Shown here piece after piece: positions 1 through 13,300 of a DNA stretch of 64,000 nt. Within the stretch, counting starts at the first letter, position 1. Every line of letters begins with the position of its first letter. A program made the translations under genes and the position numbers. Origin of the DNA: Metopolophium dirhodum (taxonomy: Eukaryota; Arthropoda; Insecta; Hemiptera; Aphididae); the NCBI RefSeq assembly GCF_019925205.1, contig NC_083562.1, forward strand, positions 23,002,001 to 23,066,000. The letters are read 5' to 3'. Under the pieces are notes generated by a model that saw only the letters and a program-made list of their open reading frames with translations, did not search any database and was not told the origin of the DNA.

Positions 1-2579
1 ATTAGCCTAATAGCAGGTACTGCGCGAGTATATTGTCCAGCAGTCACCAATCCTATTGTTTTAAAAAATAACAAATCTTGAAATCCTTGACATAATTTAA
101 TTACAAAAGTAATTAACCCATAGCACAGGGATATCAATATGGCAACAATACAACATGACGTGTTCTTGTATAATAATTGTATATACCTAGACACAATATA
201 TGTGTATCATAATATTCATAGAGCTTTTATTTTCAATGGACTATTTACCACAAACGTTTTGTTAAATGTTATATTATTTGTCGGTGGAGTTGATTATGAA
301 CACATTTTTTATATCATGCAATTATTGTCTAGTCATAAATATTGGTATACTTGGTAATTACAATGGTTGATTTATATGTAGGTACGTGATATTTTGTACA
401 CATATTTATTATTTATCGGTAAAAATCGGAAAACAGTTAAAGCAAAACAGTGAAACCAAAATCATTGCATTTTTTTAACTTATTCGTGGTTTTAAGCAGT
501 GGCGTGGTGAAAATAGTTTTTTGAGACCATTGCCTCAACATAAATGAGTGGATGGTGGGGTGAACTGATGTGATTCCATGAGAATAATAGGAGATTGACT
601 TGTCATAATAGAGAATTAAATGTTAACAAATAACAAACCATTGGGATGATAGGGGAATTGTAAATTGTACAGTTTGTACTTATAAAAGTAGTGGTGGTGG
701 TGGTGGTGGACCTCACACACAAAAAATGTTCTACACGCCACTGGTTTTAAGAACCATTTAGTCTGGACATAAGTGGACTTTTGGGAGCTTGCTTGACGTG
801 AGCGGTGGAGGGGCCTGCGTGAATCTGGTCACCAAAATCTTATTTTAGACTGGCAAATGATTTGAAAATTCTAAAAACTATTTTGATAAATCACTACATC
901 ATTTTTAATTAAATTGGTCAAGGTGGGTGGCCCCACTTAACGTACCTACGTCAATTGATCCGAATAATATAGTGTATTAATATTACACTATATTGTTATC
1001 CACGTAATCCCGTTGGTCGTATTATTTTAGGAATTATAGGATTGTTACCATATATGGTTGTGTATCATAATGTTTGTTTAATACTTATACCTACTCGGCT
1101 ATCCGTATTACTCCACAGAGTGAATTTTACGTCAATGTACGTGTTATTCTTCGATGATTATACGGACCGATAAAATTATCAAAAAGATAGGAATTTAAAA
1201 AAAATATAAAAAAGAATTGTTCATTTATATTTAATGGCAAATTATTTTATATATAAATAGTATACTAAACTATAGTTTTAACATTTTTAAGCACAGTTTT
1301 ACCAACTATACAAAATCAACTTAATTTTTTTGAAATACCTAGTAAATAATAACTAATTATTTAATGTATTTCTTTAAGTAAGTGTAGTCGTTTTTTGTTT
1401 GAGCATTTTGTAGGTTGAAACATCGATACATTGATTTACTACTTTATTAAATAGGTACGGGGTTCGGCTCTCTAAAGCTTAACTATAGTTTTAATTATAA
1501 TAATAACAACTATAAATATATTATGTTATATACAGGTGATTCCGCCAAGAATGCTCACTTCTTTTTTAATCAACAATGCAATTATTCAAAATCTGATTTT
1601 TAAATTTGTTTTTAGACCTTATTTTCAAACTTTTGAGAATAAAATTGTTGTACTACTTAAGGAGTGTTCTGTGAAGATAAAAGCTTATTTTTTGAAATAA
1701 TAACACCCCTTTTCTATTGTCAAATATTTAGCGGATAATTTTTCTGAAAACGATGATAACGTATCATAATTCATAATCAAAATCCGAACAAGTCATTTTT
1801 GAGTTATTTAACTTTGTATACAAATTAAGATAATAGATCCATGATTTATTTATTTGTTTATTGTTAATTTGAAAGGGCTAAAGCCCAATACAAGTTATAA
1901 ACATACGTGCAGTAATAATATAAGGTGAATTTAAGAAACATTAGAATCGAATAACAATTAAAAATAATAGCAAAGTTAATGAATATAATAAAAACACAAA
2001 TTTCTTATAATATCTAATAATAACCCTTTGGGTTGCTTTTCATTTAACATCAGGTGGGTGCTACAGCAGTACAGAACCCCCTCGTCATTTTAGCCCTAGT
2101 GGCACCACTGTTGTAACAGGTAAGTATACTATATAATAGACTATAGTTTAGGTTATATAAATCAACGAACGTATAAATGTTTGAAAAGCAATTTGATTAT
2201 GGTATTTCAAGTAGATACTGATAAAATTATTATATAACAAAATAATAACCAACATAATATTTCTGATTATATTAGTTGATATATAATAGTGTATAATATA
2301 ATATTGTACGACGGCGACTGTCTGGAAGGAATTGCTGCGACAGCAATTCCAGGCAAGCGCTATAGGCATGGCTCGTATAGCAAGCCGTGGCAGTTGGATT
2401 TTAGAATAGTGGATAGAACATTGTTATTCTCGCCAGAACATTATTATTGTCAGACCATTTTATAAAACATTATATAATTCATTAAATGTATTGTAAGTTT
2501 TCTTTTCAAGTTTAAATATTATAGAAAGTAAGTATAGTTCGCAAGTGTTCATATTTTATTTGGGCACGGACCTCCTTGG
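1..2579. other. AT-rich intergenic DNA with short transposon remains
   Basis: No supported gene. It holds the hAT-like element at 497-743, a (GTG)n tract at about 691-710, a repeat end reading ACAGGTGATTC at about 1535-1850 that recurs near 37540, and near 2095 a GGCACCACTG end typical of a hAT-like terminus whose partner was not found. The short ORF 139-357 looks like chance. Confidence 0.6.
497..743. mobile_element. Non-autonomous hAT-like MITE, 247 bp
   Basis: Ends CAGTGGCGTGGTG and CTACACGCCACTG are inverted copies (TIR core CAGTGGCGTG). The element is flanked by a perfect 8-bp duplication, GTTTTAAG, at 489-496 and 744-751. TIR type and duplication length fit the hAT superfamily. No coding sequence inside; it contains a (GTG)n run. 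Confidence 0.85.
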
Positions 2580-3770
2580 AGATCCGTAACAATATACTGC
2601 CTGGCCACGGTGAACATGGGGGGGAGGCAATCGGTGATCTACGATCAGACATCAGTAGGCCGCGACGATGGCCACCTCATCTGTGAGCTGCAATACTCAC
2701 TCGATTCAAGAATAAAAGCAACCAAGATCGAGTATCACGAGTGTGGCTGTTTCCTGTCCGCGTCACTGTCACAATACGCGCAACGAACCCGGCTGGTCAC
2801 CGCGTCCGTGGCCGCAAAGCGAAGAGCTGGACAACGACATCGACTGCCCGTATGACCGTATACGAGAACGGGTTTACGATCATTGATCGCACTGATCACG
2901 AGGCAGTCTGTGTGGCATGACCAAAATGTTTCTCCGACTGATCCGACAACGACCCAACATTTATTGCGCACCCTGCAGGTGGCCCGGTTTCGGTTTTCCA
3001 GCGGCGAACTCCATACCGCTGATGGTGTACAGCGTCGATGACCTAGACCGCGTGGTACTGCTCTGGGTAACGTTACTCCTTGACGATCCGATCACTCGTT
3101 AAAAACATTTTCCCTACCTGTAGGCTGTAGCTGCAGGCCATTAACTATACGATGTACAGTGAGGTTCTGCAGTAGACGACCAGCGGAGTGTTGTAGGCCT
3201 GTCGTTCGTTAACACACGTAGTATATACGCGGACGGCAGACCTGTAAGGCGAGTTCACTCTCGCGAACAGCTCCGTGAAAATTCTGACGGGCGATCGTGG
3301 ATCAGGAATTTAGGAATATATTACAACACGCTGCGGTTACCCTTCGCTGCAGGTCGTGCAGGACGAGGGCGCTGATGTTGCGTCCCAAACAGTTGAGTGA
3401 CCGGCAGATGGGATATGTGTATTGCGAGAACCCGTTGGCGCATCCGGTCATCGGACCCGAACTTTTTCGCACACAGGAACTCCGTGTACGTTCACCGTGT
3501 CCGCGTTCCGCAATTGTGCAATACAAGGCCGAGACTAATGCCCTTGACGAGGTGCGACAAGTCTGCAGGGATGTCCGGTGACAAGTACAGCTAGGATCGC
3601 ACGCACTTCATGTTCGCGTTATGCACCATTTACCAAATCTGGACGAAACGTCGCAAGTGCATTATAGGCCCGGACACCGCGATCGACCACCTGTTGCGAG
3701 TGGCATCGACGGACTCCAGCGGTGGACGTCGGCACGAATGATGAGGTCAGCGGCGATATCAGTGGAGCCC
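2580..3770. other. GC-rich island with gene-like composition, identity unknown
   Basis: This 1.2-kb block is far richer in GC and CpG than the flanks. It holds overlapping short ORFs on both strands (longest 94 aa, 3297-3581 plus) but no frame longer than that and several stops in each. It may be a decayed coding sequence, a processed gene relic or a promoter/CpG block. I could not assign any protein family with confidence. Confidence 0.5.
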
Positions 3771-4090
3771 GTTATAGTTATTACTTATTACTAAAATAAT
3801 AAAGAAGATTTTCTTGTTATTCCAATAACACGTGCTTAAAAATTTCAAAGTTATCATAGGCAATTAATAAGAAACAATTAATAGGTATGTATTTTTTAGT
3901 TTCGTTTTTTTGAAATAATAATATGATCGATACATAAACTATAATCATTAAAACCCCGCAAACAACGAAATATTATAGGTGCATCTATTTAAAATAAAGT
4001 GACATAAATACTATATATACGCATCTAAATATCCAATATGCTCAAAATTTTAACATAATATTCACCAATTTAAAGTAGTTCAATATAATT

Positions 4091-4666
4091 GGGTCTGGGT
4101 CCAATTCCGACACGTAGAATTTCGACAAATCACAATTTTGACAGTTTAAAATCTGAACTATATACCTATCACCAAACATATTTACATATTATATTCATTA
4201 TTCAATCATTTAATTTCAAAACACAAACCATTTTACATTATAGTATATCAATGTTATATTATTATATTTCTTAAACGGCCTAAACGATATTTTTTGAGTA
4301 TTTTGATGTACCTACGTATCTAAATCAAAATTCGAACGAGTAATTTTTGAGTTATATAACTTTGTGTATAAGTACCGACTTAATATATATTTTGGTATTT
4401 CTTTTTTAGGATCTGATTATTTGACATATATTAGGTACACTCATTTTTGTAAATTATAAAGTAAATTACACCATTACAGTTAACACGCCAAAATGCGTTT
4501 GTTCAATAATTCACTCACGTTAAATAATTTAACGTATAATCGTTTTAGATAATATTAAGATTTCAAAACTTTGAGATTTTGAACTGTCGGCGTTTTAAAC
4601 TGTCGAGATTTTGATTTGTTAGGATTTTAGTGTCAGGCTTTTGACCAGTCAGGTAATCACGCTTCC
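4091..4666. mobile_element. MITE with terminal inverted repeats and 10-bp flanking duplication
   Basis: Flanked by direct repeats CAATATAATT at 4081-4090 and 4667-4676. Ends start GGGTCTGGGTCC and, read inward from the right, GGGAAGCGTGATTACC. Further in, both arms carry ACAAATCAMAATYTYGACAG-like and CAGTTTAAAA words in inverted order. The 9-10-bp duplication would fit a Mutator-like family, but the site is AT-rich so the exact length is uncertain. Confidence 0.6.
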
Positions 4667-7201
4667 CAATATAATTATAGGTTGAGATAGGTCGCCTACC
4701 ACATTTTTTTGACAATCACATAACAAAATGTTTTAAATATAAATATAAAAATGTAATTTTATCTTTTTAATATAATTTCAAGAGAAAATATATTAAGTTT
4801 AGAGAAAAATTATTATTTTAGAGACATATCGTTAATATTTGAAGTAAAAAATATTTTTAAAATTCAATTTTAATATTTTTGATAGAATATTGTCAAAAAA
4901 TAAAGTACAATATTTATTTAATAAGTATACAACGTACAACGTTGAAAAAACTACAAAAGATTATTTATAATTCCCTACGGGCCACGGGATTATTCTACTT
5001 CAAATAGCCATCCACCCCCAAAATTAAAAATCTGCTCTTATGATTACATTGCACTATTGCAGACTGCAGTGAGATGCTTCTAATGCATAATTTACATATT
5101 ATTATTATAGGATTAGGCGTAAGATAAAAATATAAGATACACTCGACCTCGTTACCTAGCAAACCGTGATTTATTATATGAACGCCTATTGTCTTCCCAG
5201 TCAACGTCATTGATCCTTTAATATCAAATAGCAAACACATTGTCTTAACTCTTAACATTTAAAAACCAAACACTCCTCTCAATATCACGATTATTATGAA
5301 CACTTTATTTCGAATACAAATTTTCTGTTAAATTCTATTGGTAGTACCTACATATTATATTATGCAATTAAATGCTAAAATATTATATATACGAACAGGT
5401 ACACATTTTAACGTACATAATCGAACGTGTAGCTATATAAAGTATATAACTATAGTATAGGTAAATATAACCAGAAAAGTAGAAAATATAACTGTACACA
5501 ACAACAATAACTGAATAACCACAGTTTTTTTTAGAAAATTTATGATTTATCTTCTAATTTCCAAACGTTTGATTAAATACTCAAATACATATATTATATA
5601 ACTATTATACTTAGATAAGTACTTTGTACTTAGTTTACAATATATTCATATTATTATAGGCATGCTAGTAATTATTAATTCTAAAGTTGTTATTTGGACC
5701 AAATCTTCGAGTATAAATATTAATTAAAAAGAAAATTTCACACTTAATAATTTATTAATATATTATACTGAGAACCAGTCCGTTCTAAATGTGGACGAAT
5801 TACTTGCGCTATCACGCATAGAAATGGGATAGTTGTTTTAACTTTGTAGTATGGCCATACCTACAATGATCTTGAGTATCAAAATTTAAGTTAACTACAT
5901 TTATCAGTTAAATTAATTTAAATTAAACACGATATGAAGGTATTGAAAACTCATTAGAATTGTAATTTTGAAAATCTATGTTATTTAGCTTAATGTTTTT
6001 GAAGTTTACATTTACTAAAAGTTTAGGTCATTATCTAAATTATTTTAATAGTGAAAATAAATATCAACAAACGTTGTTACAACTATAAGTTATATTAGTG
6101 TACGATACAGTTGAAACATTCATGCCCCTTATGACCTCGATCACCATTCACCAATTTTTTTAGGGATGTATAACTGTCCATAACCTACAGGCTACAACCA
6201 TAGTCATGTCAATTTAGAGGCTTAAACATTTTTAAATATATGCCAATGACATTTTTCTATAAGAGTTGGTAGGGGCGGTCCACCGAAATAACGTTATAAA
6301 ATATAATAATGATCATGGGCGCAGAGCAAAGGCTTATATTTAATTTAGATTTGTGTGGAATTTCGTAAAAAAATGATTCGTCTGTATAATTATATCGTTA
6401 CAGATTTTAAAATGTACTTATTTTTTAATTTTTACACATAAAGTATCTATTATATAGATTATAATTGAGGAATTAATAGGTACCTACAGCTAATATATTA
6501 CATTACATTTGTAATATACCCTCAGGCACGCCCATAGATAAGTAGTTCACTAGGTGCAAAATACTTTTAGTGTCAAAATAAGCCGTGGGGGGCTACGCGC
6601 CCACATACCCCTAAACCCTAATCTAATGACACCTTTATGATGACTTTTTTAAGTTATAACTTATAATGATTCATTATTTATATTGATTACCTAATTAATT
6701 AGATACTTACCTACATAATGATTAATATAAATTGGTTATTAATTGTACCTAATATAAAAAAATTAATTGTTTGGAAAAATACACCATTTTAATATTTGAT
6801 GAATTAGCACTAAATTGTATTGATAAATTAGTTTCATTTTTAATATTATAATATTATCCAAGTAGAGATTTGGTTGATTTGGAGTTACAGGAAATGTATT
6901 TTTATTTGATGAACCTAGCGCATAAATTTTGTAACTAGTTTATCACTATAGTTAATTTAAAAATTTAATTGCAATTTTTAGTATTAATATAAGTGTTTAC
7001 AATGCAATTAAAATATGAATACCTATAAGACATAAGTGTATAACAATAAAATAAACAATTTACCTATAGTGTTAGGTTTACAAGTGTACAATAATAATTA
7101 TACTAACATAATATTTTATTTGTATACAGTAGATATACACCAACATACAGTATTATTACAATGAGTTTATCGAATACACCCATACTAATGTACCACCACA
7201 G

Positions 7202-7445
7202 TTAAGAGGCCTCGCTACCACCGTAAATTTTAGCTCAGAAGACCTTAAGTTTTGACAAAATTAAAGTTAATTTACATTGTCTGATTTTTATTCTGAAAAA
7301 AAATTTGAACTCGACAGAAAATTGTCTATAGATCGTACGGAACACTTTGTAAAAATTAAATCTTATATTATTGTAAACTGTAATTATTGATTAAAAATTG
7401 CCTAAGTGTTGCCCCTTAAATAATAGCCGTATCGAGGCCCCTTAA
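7202..7445. mobile_element. TTAA-bounded MITE, 244 bp
   Basis: Left end TTAAGAGGCCTCGCTACC; right end read inward TTAAGGGGCCTCGATACGG. TTAA at both borders is the target of piggyBac-like transposons. No coding sequence inside. Confidence 0.7.
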
Positions 7446-8678
7446 CGAATTTAATAATAATATCATTAGTGACCAAAATAAATGTATTAATACGCGTGGT
7501 ATTACCGTTCTTTCATGATTCAGTGATTGCACCAAGTACTAAAGTACGATAGATGACGGTTTCTTAAAATAGGTATTTAGTCATAGATATAAATTATAAG
7601 AAGAGATTTTTATTTAAAAAATCCAAATTATTAAAATTCTCACGTGGTACGTTTAACACTTTTCCGAGCGTGCCTGAATACCTCTGTATACTAATAAGTC
7701 ATTAATTGTATTGTCTTACTTGGGAAGATAGTATACTAATAGGTATACCTTTATATTATTATACAAAACTACAAAATATGTTGAATCTATCAAGTTTGGT
7801 GGGGGGAGGGGGCATATTTTTAATATGAATACTGGCGCTTATCATTTTTACGCTCAAAATATAAAAGCTCTTATTCTACTTTAAACAATTTCGGGGGTAG
7901 GGATTACGTTACTCTAGACACACTCCCGCCCCCAAGTTATGGCATTGAAAGGGTATGTTTTGGATAAAATTAACCAATAATATCCATTTACAATCCCTTA
8001 GAAAAGTATGATAATATTTTAATACTTACCTTAGTCGTAAAGCTGAACCGACGACGATAATGTACCTTTGGTAGTCGTGTACAACGCCTTAGCATGATAA
8101 TTTTACAATCATAAAAATATTAAATTATATGATATTAATTTATGATCATAAATACAAATGTAATATTATTTATTAATTCAACCGCGATTGCCGCGATTGC
8201 GGTTCCACACTTCCACTCTTCAAGTCTTGCAATGTCGAGTCCGGTACTAATCAGACGATCACTATTTAAACGTCTGTAGTGTCTGTACGCACTGCTTAAG
8301 CGTCAAAAACAAGAATACGAGTTCATGCGGTACCTAATAATTTGTATACCCTTAAGTAAGTCGAAAATAAACTACACCAATGACTGCGAATCGTAAAATG
8401 TATTTTTGTTTTGCTATACGGATAGGTAGGTACACCTGAATTTTTAATTATCCATTCTAAGTTTCTCAAGGTGGGCGCAAACGAGAGTCTTTCGCACAAC
8501 AGAACAATATAATACGAGTGCATCGCAGATGGAAAACGAAAAACAAGCACACCCAACAATAATAATACAAATCCGAAAAGCAAGTATATTATACCAATTA
8601 CCAGCGGCGGCGGCAACTAAAACTTGGTAAAATTATTTACGTTTAACTATCTCTGCAAATATAAACGAATGACGTCCT

Positions 8679-8873
8679 ATGGTGCGCCGACCGTTCGTCG
8701 AATCCATTAAAAAGCGGCGGACGAACCGACGACGCAATAGTAATATAACTACGATGGCGGGCGCCGACGAGGAATTTGGTTATTATAGTGTTGTCGTTGT
8801 GTGTACAATAATTATTGTGGGTATACTGTTACACGCGAGTGGTGTTTATAGGAGTTTTTACAGTTCAAAATGA
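8679..8873 (+). CDS. Possible small single-pass membrane protein
   Basis: ORF of 64 aa. A second in-frame ATG at 8754 would give 39 aa, MAGADEEFGYYSVVVV..., and has the better initiation context (ACGATGG). The shorter form has an acidic N-terminus, one hydrophobic segment (YYSVVVVCTIIIVGILLHAS) and a short basic tail. It lies in a CG-richer patch that could be a promoter. No family recognised; a chance ORF is possible. Confidence 0.3.
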   Translation: MVRRPFVESIKKRRTNRRRNSNITTMAGADEEFGYYSVVVVCTIIIVGILLHASGVYRSFYSSK

Positions 8874-9905
8874 GATTTATAGTTTGTAATAATTAGACAC
8901 AGATATGTTTAAATTATAGGTAGGTATGTCGTATGTATCGTTTATGGGAAACTACTGGTTTCCCAGGTACACGATTAGTCCGAAATATTTTACGAGTACG
9001 CGATTCGAAAACATTGTGCAAGGCCGAGTGGCAGCAATCACGTCTAAGCGTGAAGCGTTCTCCACGCGAAACGAGTATTCAATGAAAAATAGAAGTTAAA
9101 GACGTAAACGGAATTTAAAATACTTTTAAAACTTTCGAGATGTCGTGTTCATTAATACATTTTAAGTTGTTGTAGCTAGTCAGCCTATAGCTATCGCTAT
9201 GATTATCCTTATAATTATGTTATAATTACATGCGTGTAAAATTATAATAGGCTACTATATATGTACTTAACGATTTATTATAAACGTCAAATAGATTTAA
9301 AACATAAAACAAACATTCTCTAGTCTGAAGAACATAATATGGTATACAAAAACAAAAGATGAAAAATCCACAGTTATTTTCCGTAAATATCACAATAAAT
9401 TTGGATAAAAGCAATATTTGCTATAGGCGGTATATTATATTTATTTGAAGAATGATTTTGAAAAAATATTGTAATTTTTCCATTTATAAGATAAGCTTAT
9501 ACGATATAACAGACAGTTTCCTTATCATAATAGTAAATTATGTTTCGTAACTATGAAATTAGAAAAAAAACTAAAAATAAAAAGTTTACGAAAAAAAAAA
9601 CAAACAATTAAGTAAATTTAGTAAGGTAAATACCGATAAATATTTTAAGGGTAATGTGTGATTATTACGACGTATATGATACTTATATTATTATATAATG
9701 TAAATCTGACTGTAATAAAGTAAAACTGTATTTACAATATCATCTAAACATTAAGTAGCGTTTTAAAAATCTTAAAAATTGAAAAAAAAATTGTACACAT
9801 GTATATACATATATTATTAAAATAAAATATATACACGGGTATATTAGTCGAATTCGGATAGTTTGTCGCTGTCGCATGTTATATTACACATTGATATCAT
9901 CCACT

Positions 9906-9908
<3 letters not shown>

Positions 9909-9957
<49 letters not shown>
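9909..9957. repeat. (AC)n microsatellite, 49 bp
   Basis: Uninterrupted AC dinucleotides, about 24 copies, 0.27 kb beyond the Pfkfb stop codon. Probably length-polymorphic. Confidence 0.98.
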
Positions 9958-9958
<1 letters not shown>

Positions 9959-10050
9959 TTCTTAAATATTAAATTAAATATAAAAAAAATCGAAATTCAC
10001 CATTCTTTCCCTTCCCCAATACGGAAACTTTAAATAATAATAATGGGTAA

Positions 10051-10056
10051 TTTATT
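10051..10056 (-). terminator. Candidate polyadenylation signal of Pfkfb
   Basis: TTTATT on the plus strand reads AATAAA on the minus strand, about 170 nt after the proposed stop codon. It is the first such hexamer noticed downstream of exon 9. AT-rich DNA makes chance matches common. Confidence 0.35.
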
Positions 10057-10228
10057 TTTTATTTTTAGTGCGTGGGCGATTCCTTTTTCATCACGACCTC
10101 CACTGCAGAAACGCAGTCGTTTCTAGCGGCGTACGCATATACAGAGAAGGTGGTGCGGTATCCCCGGTATGGTAATAGTATGGTAATATTATAGTCGTGG
10201 TCGTGGTCGTATGGTGGTGAATATTAAG

Positions 10229-10342
10229 TTAAGTTGGCAGTGTGGCATCTCCGTTGTTTGCCTTTTTCCCGTTCGTACTGTCGCCACCTCCGATGTCGTC
10301 TTTCACATCATCCTTGAATCTGTCCTCCAGAAATCCCGGTTC
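10229..10342 (-). CDS. Pfkfb: Pfkfb exon 9: terminal exon with acidic/basic tail
   Basis: 5.4 kb downstream of exon 8, the minus strand shows acceptor TTATCTTCTAG followed by an in-phase 37-codon frame, EPGFLEDRFKDDVKDDIGGG...NNGDATLPT, and TAA. The tail is hydrophilic and not conserved enough to assign by motif, as expected for this region of the family. Phase, splice site, a nearby stop and a downstream AATAAA (minus strand, 10051-10056) are consistent. This exon is inferred and is the least certain of the shared exons. An ORF on the plus strand over the same place (10211-10405) is its antisense shadow. Confidence 0.62.
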   Translation of the reverse strand, partial: EPGFLEDRFKDDVKDDIGGGDSTNGKKANNGDATLPT

Positions 10343-13300
10343 CTAGAAGATAAGACGTACGACGTTAGTGAATTTAAAGTAATATTGTCCCGCCGATCGA
10401 TTTGATATCATTATTTCTGCGTACCACTGCATAATATCCGCAAATTTCGTATGCCAATAAATTGGGGAAATTTGCAAATATATACATGCTGATGAAATGC
10501 AGTGCATGTAGTGCATTAAAAAAAATAATAATAATAGTTTAAATATATGACAGTGCTACGAAATTAAAAAAAAATTAATAAAGTATATACAGCATTATAT
10601 TATTTTATGTACACCTATGTGCGTATTATTTACATTAAGCCAAATATTAATATTATACAATGAAATGAAGGTGTTATAAAAACAAAAGTCCACACATGCC
10701 ACAACGTTATAACCAGGGTCCGGTTTTAATGTTCAAAATATTATTTTATTTCAAAATATAATGCTTACAAACTGTACCTAAACAAAACCTACAAATAGGT
10801 ATTCAACTTTAAAAATGAGATAAATATTAAAAAAATCAAAAATAAACATCTAACGTAAAAAACATTTGCTTTTATTCATTAAATTAAAAATCTTATTAAA
10901 AAGATAAACATGAAAAATAGCACGATATTTGATAGTTAAACTGAGTGTGTAAATAATTATTGGATATACAATTAATGAGACCAACTAAAAACAATTATCA
11001 ATCAAAATCAAAATCACAATTAAAAACCCGTCAAATAGGTACCTAACCAGTGCAGGCGCCGATCTATATTTCATGTTATGGGGAAAAAATGCTGGTGTTA
11101 GACCCACCTACTTAAAAAAAAAGTTTAGCTACTCTTGAATAGTGCATTATAATCACGATGTACTGCCTTTCAATATTGAATACCACTATAATGACTGATC
11201 ACTTATTATCACCCACCCACCCACCTGACCCACCCATAAATAGTTCTGGGGAATTTTCCCCAGTTGATACCCGTGTTCGGCGCCACTGTAACTAATCATT
11301 ATACAGTATATACTTAAGTGTGGAGTACACTCTTTAACAATTTAAACGAAAAACGATTCTAAACGAAAGCGATCTACATTTTTGGTAACCTGCATTGTTA
11401 CCTTAACAGTTATTTTAATAGCTAATAATAAATGTATTTTTCTCCAATTATAGTATTAAGTACTGAGAAATTTCCTACTTTTGACCCACTAAAGTAAGTA
11501 CAAGCTGTAGATCAGATTTACCATCAGAAACATCTCTAGAAGCTGATCAATTTTTAAGTAGAAAAAATATCTCCCGATACAAAAAAAAACAATATTACAT
11601 TACATATACAATCAATACAATAGCTCTGTCCAGAATCGAAAAAAATTATAATTGGTTGATAATTTAAAAAAAAAAATTTAAGATAGGTACCTATTAAAAC
11701 ATAAGTTAATAATAATATAATTGAAAATTAATATAAATTAGTATATTTTTCTCATAATTAACAAATTATTTCAAGATAAACCAGGGAAACTAAAAATGGA
11801 AAAAAAACATGTACCTATGGATCATTTTTATTTTTTACTTTCACCAAATTTCATAGGTATACACTCAATGAAGTTGTGCAAAAACATAAAATCCGAACTC
11901 TAGTTATAACTATATTATTATCAAGAACACACACCGTATTAGTAGATCTGGTGCCCGTGTTATCGAAGACCGTAGACACTTCCTTTAAAAACAAAACACA
12001 ACATAGATATCATATGATTTCATATGAGTAGTGTGATGCACTGTCAAAATTAAACTACTATCCAAAGTTCAGCGATCAATTTATTATATTGAATACTAAC
12101 GTATATATTTTATTGCATAATTGTACAAACGTCTTTAATTTTGTTCAATATACATCTAAATAGACAAATTTTCAGAAATTGAGTTGAAAAAAATTAAGGT
12201 CAAGAGTCGAAATTGCACCCATCGCATACCTCGTGCGTTCACAACACGATAATAATATTATGATAACTTTAATAAACTATACCCTACGGACTGAATAAGC
12301 CCTTTCGGTCACCTCCACCACATATATATCTTAGTATAGCGATGATGTTAAGTTTCATATACGATGCCAACGTTCTTAATAATTCCTAATTTACATATAT
12401 TATAATATATCAACGCATTAATCAAGTGACAAATTTTTCGGGCACAAAAAAAATCTCGTGCAGGTAAACCTATGTATGGAAAAAAAAACCAAAACGTTTG
12501 AACAATTACAATATAATACGATTGTAATATTGTAATAATAATATAAGGCTAATAATATATATTATATTGACAATGAATCGTGTCTGTTATAACACGCATA
12601 TAGTTGCGACTTGCAGTTAAAAATGGCTTCCCCTCCACATACACCATTATGCGGTTTTCAAAAGACTGCACGTGTACGTCCCCCGCCCGCTTCACCACTT
12701 CTCTAGAATATAAGTTGGCAAGATTTCGAATACATGTTTTACTGCCACGTTAGGTTTTGTCATCCATGATAAACTTGTGTCAAAACTTCATATAGGTATG
12801 TGGAAACCTACGAGTTCGGTATCAACCCACCGCCACTTTTTAATTGCTAAATGCATTAAATTTACGAATTTTTTTTTATCTATTTTATCTATTTTTTATT
12901 AACTAGTTTTATTTTTATAAAATACTAACATCTTGCGTAGTACCTACCTATGGTGCTACCTATTCACCGCTTATATAAACTTAAAACACTTATAACTAAA
13001 TTAACTAGTAGATCAAAATTAAAATGTATCAAAATACTCCAAAAATAATATGCTTCAGAATATGAAATTAAAAATGTAGTTAAAAAATGACATACAATTA
13101 CGTAAAAATATACATCAAGACAGTTGAATGTTAAAAATAATGATTGTAGACACTTTAATGAATCATATTTCATATTGTACAATGTACATACAAATTTTTA
13201 GGCATATTCATTTAGGATATAGGTATTAAATATTTTTGATACCAGTGAAAATATATGTACAATATTAATTATTATTAATCATTGATACTTACAATATAGG

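Larger units (their letters stand above)
3771..8678. other. AT-rich intergenic DNA with two MITEs
   Basis: No supported gene. Contains the inverted-repeat elements 4091-4666 and 7202-7445. A word near 1775-1815 recurs at about 4323-4366 (AATCAAAATTCGAAC and neighbours), showing shared repeat content. Confidence 0.6.
8874..10228. other. 3' flank of Pfkfb, intergenic
   Basis: No gene seen. Contains the (AC)n microsatellite and the proposed poly(A) site of the minus-strand gene. Confidence 0.6.

Noticed and set aside
139..357. 72-aa plus-strand ORF near the left edge
   Set aside because: AT-driven composition, no motif or splice context; same for most other short ORFs in introns and in 56500-60290.
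2610..3594. Short ORFs in the GC-rich island; a faint similarity of one frame (CRSCRTRALML) to the RING0 zinc-binding region of parkin
   Set aside because: Only a few residues fit, the frame shifts repeatedly and further motifs could not be followed. Left as unidentified.
6523..7672. Possible large element bounded by CAGGCACGC and GCGTGCCTG
   Set aside because: Only 9 bp of inverted match and no matching flanking duplication.
8323..8616. Minus-strand 97-aa ORF with a hydrophobic N-terminus and a possible donor at about 8435
   Set aside because: The apparent start is TTG preceded by a stop; the first ATG leaves only a short peptide, and no downstream exon was found.
9909..9957. Regular short repeat considered as a CRISPR-type array
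   Set aside because: Plain dinucleotide microsatellite in eukaryotic DNA; no spacers.
10211..10405. Plus-strand 64-aa ORF
   Set aside because: Antisense of the proposed Pfkfb terminal exon.
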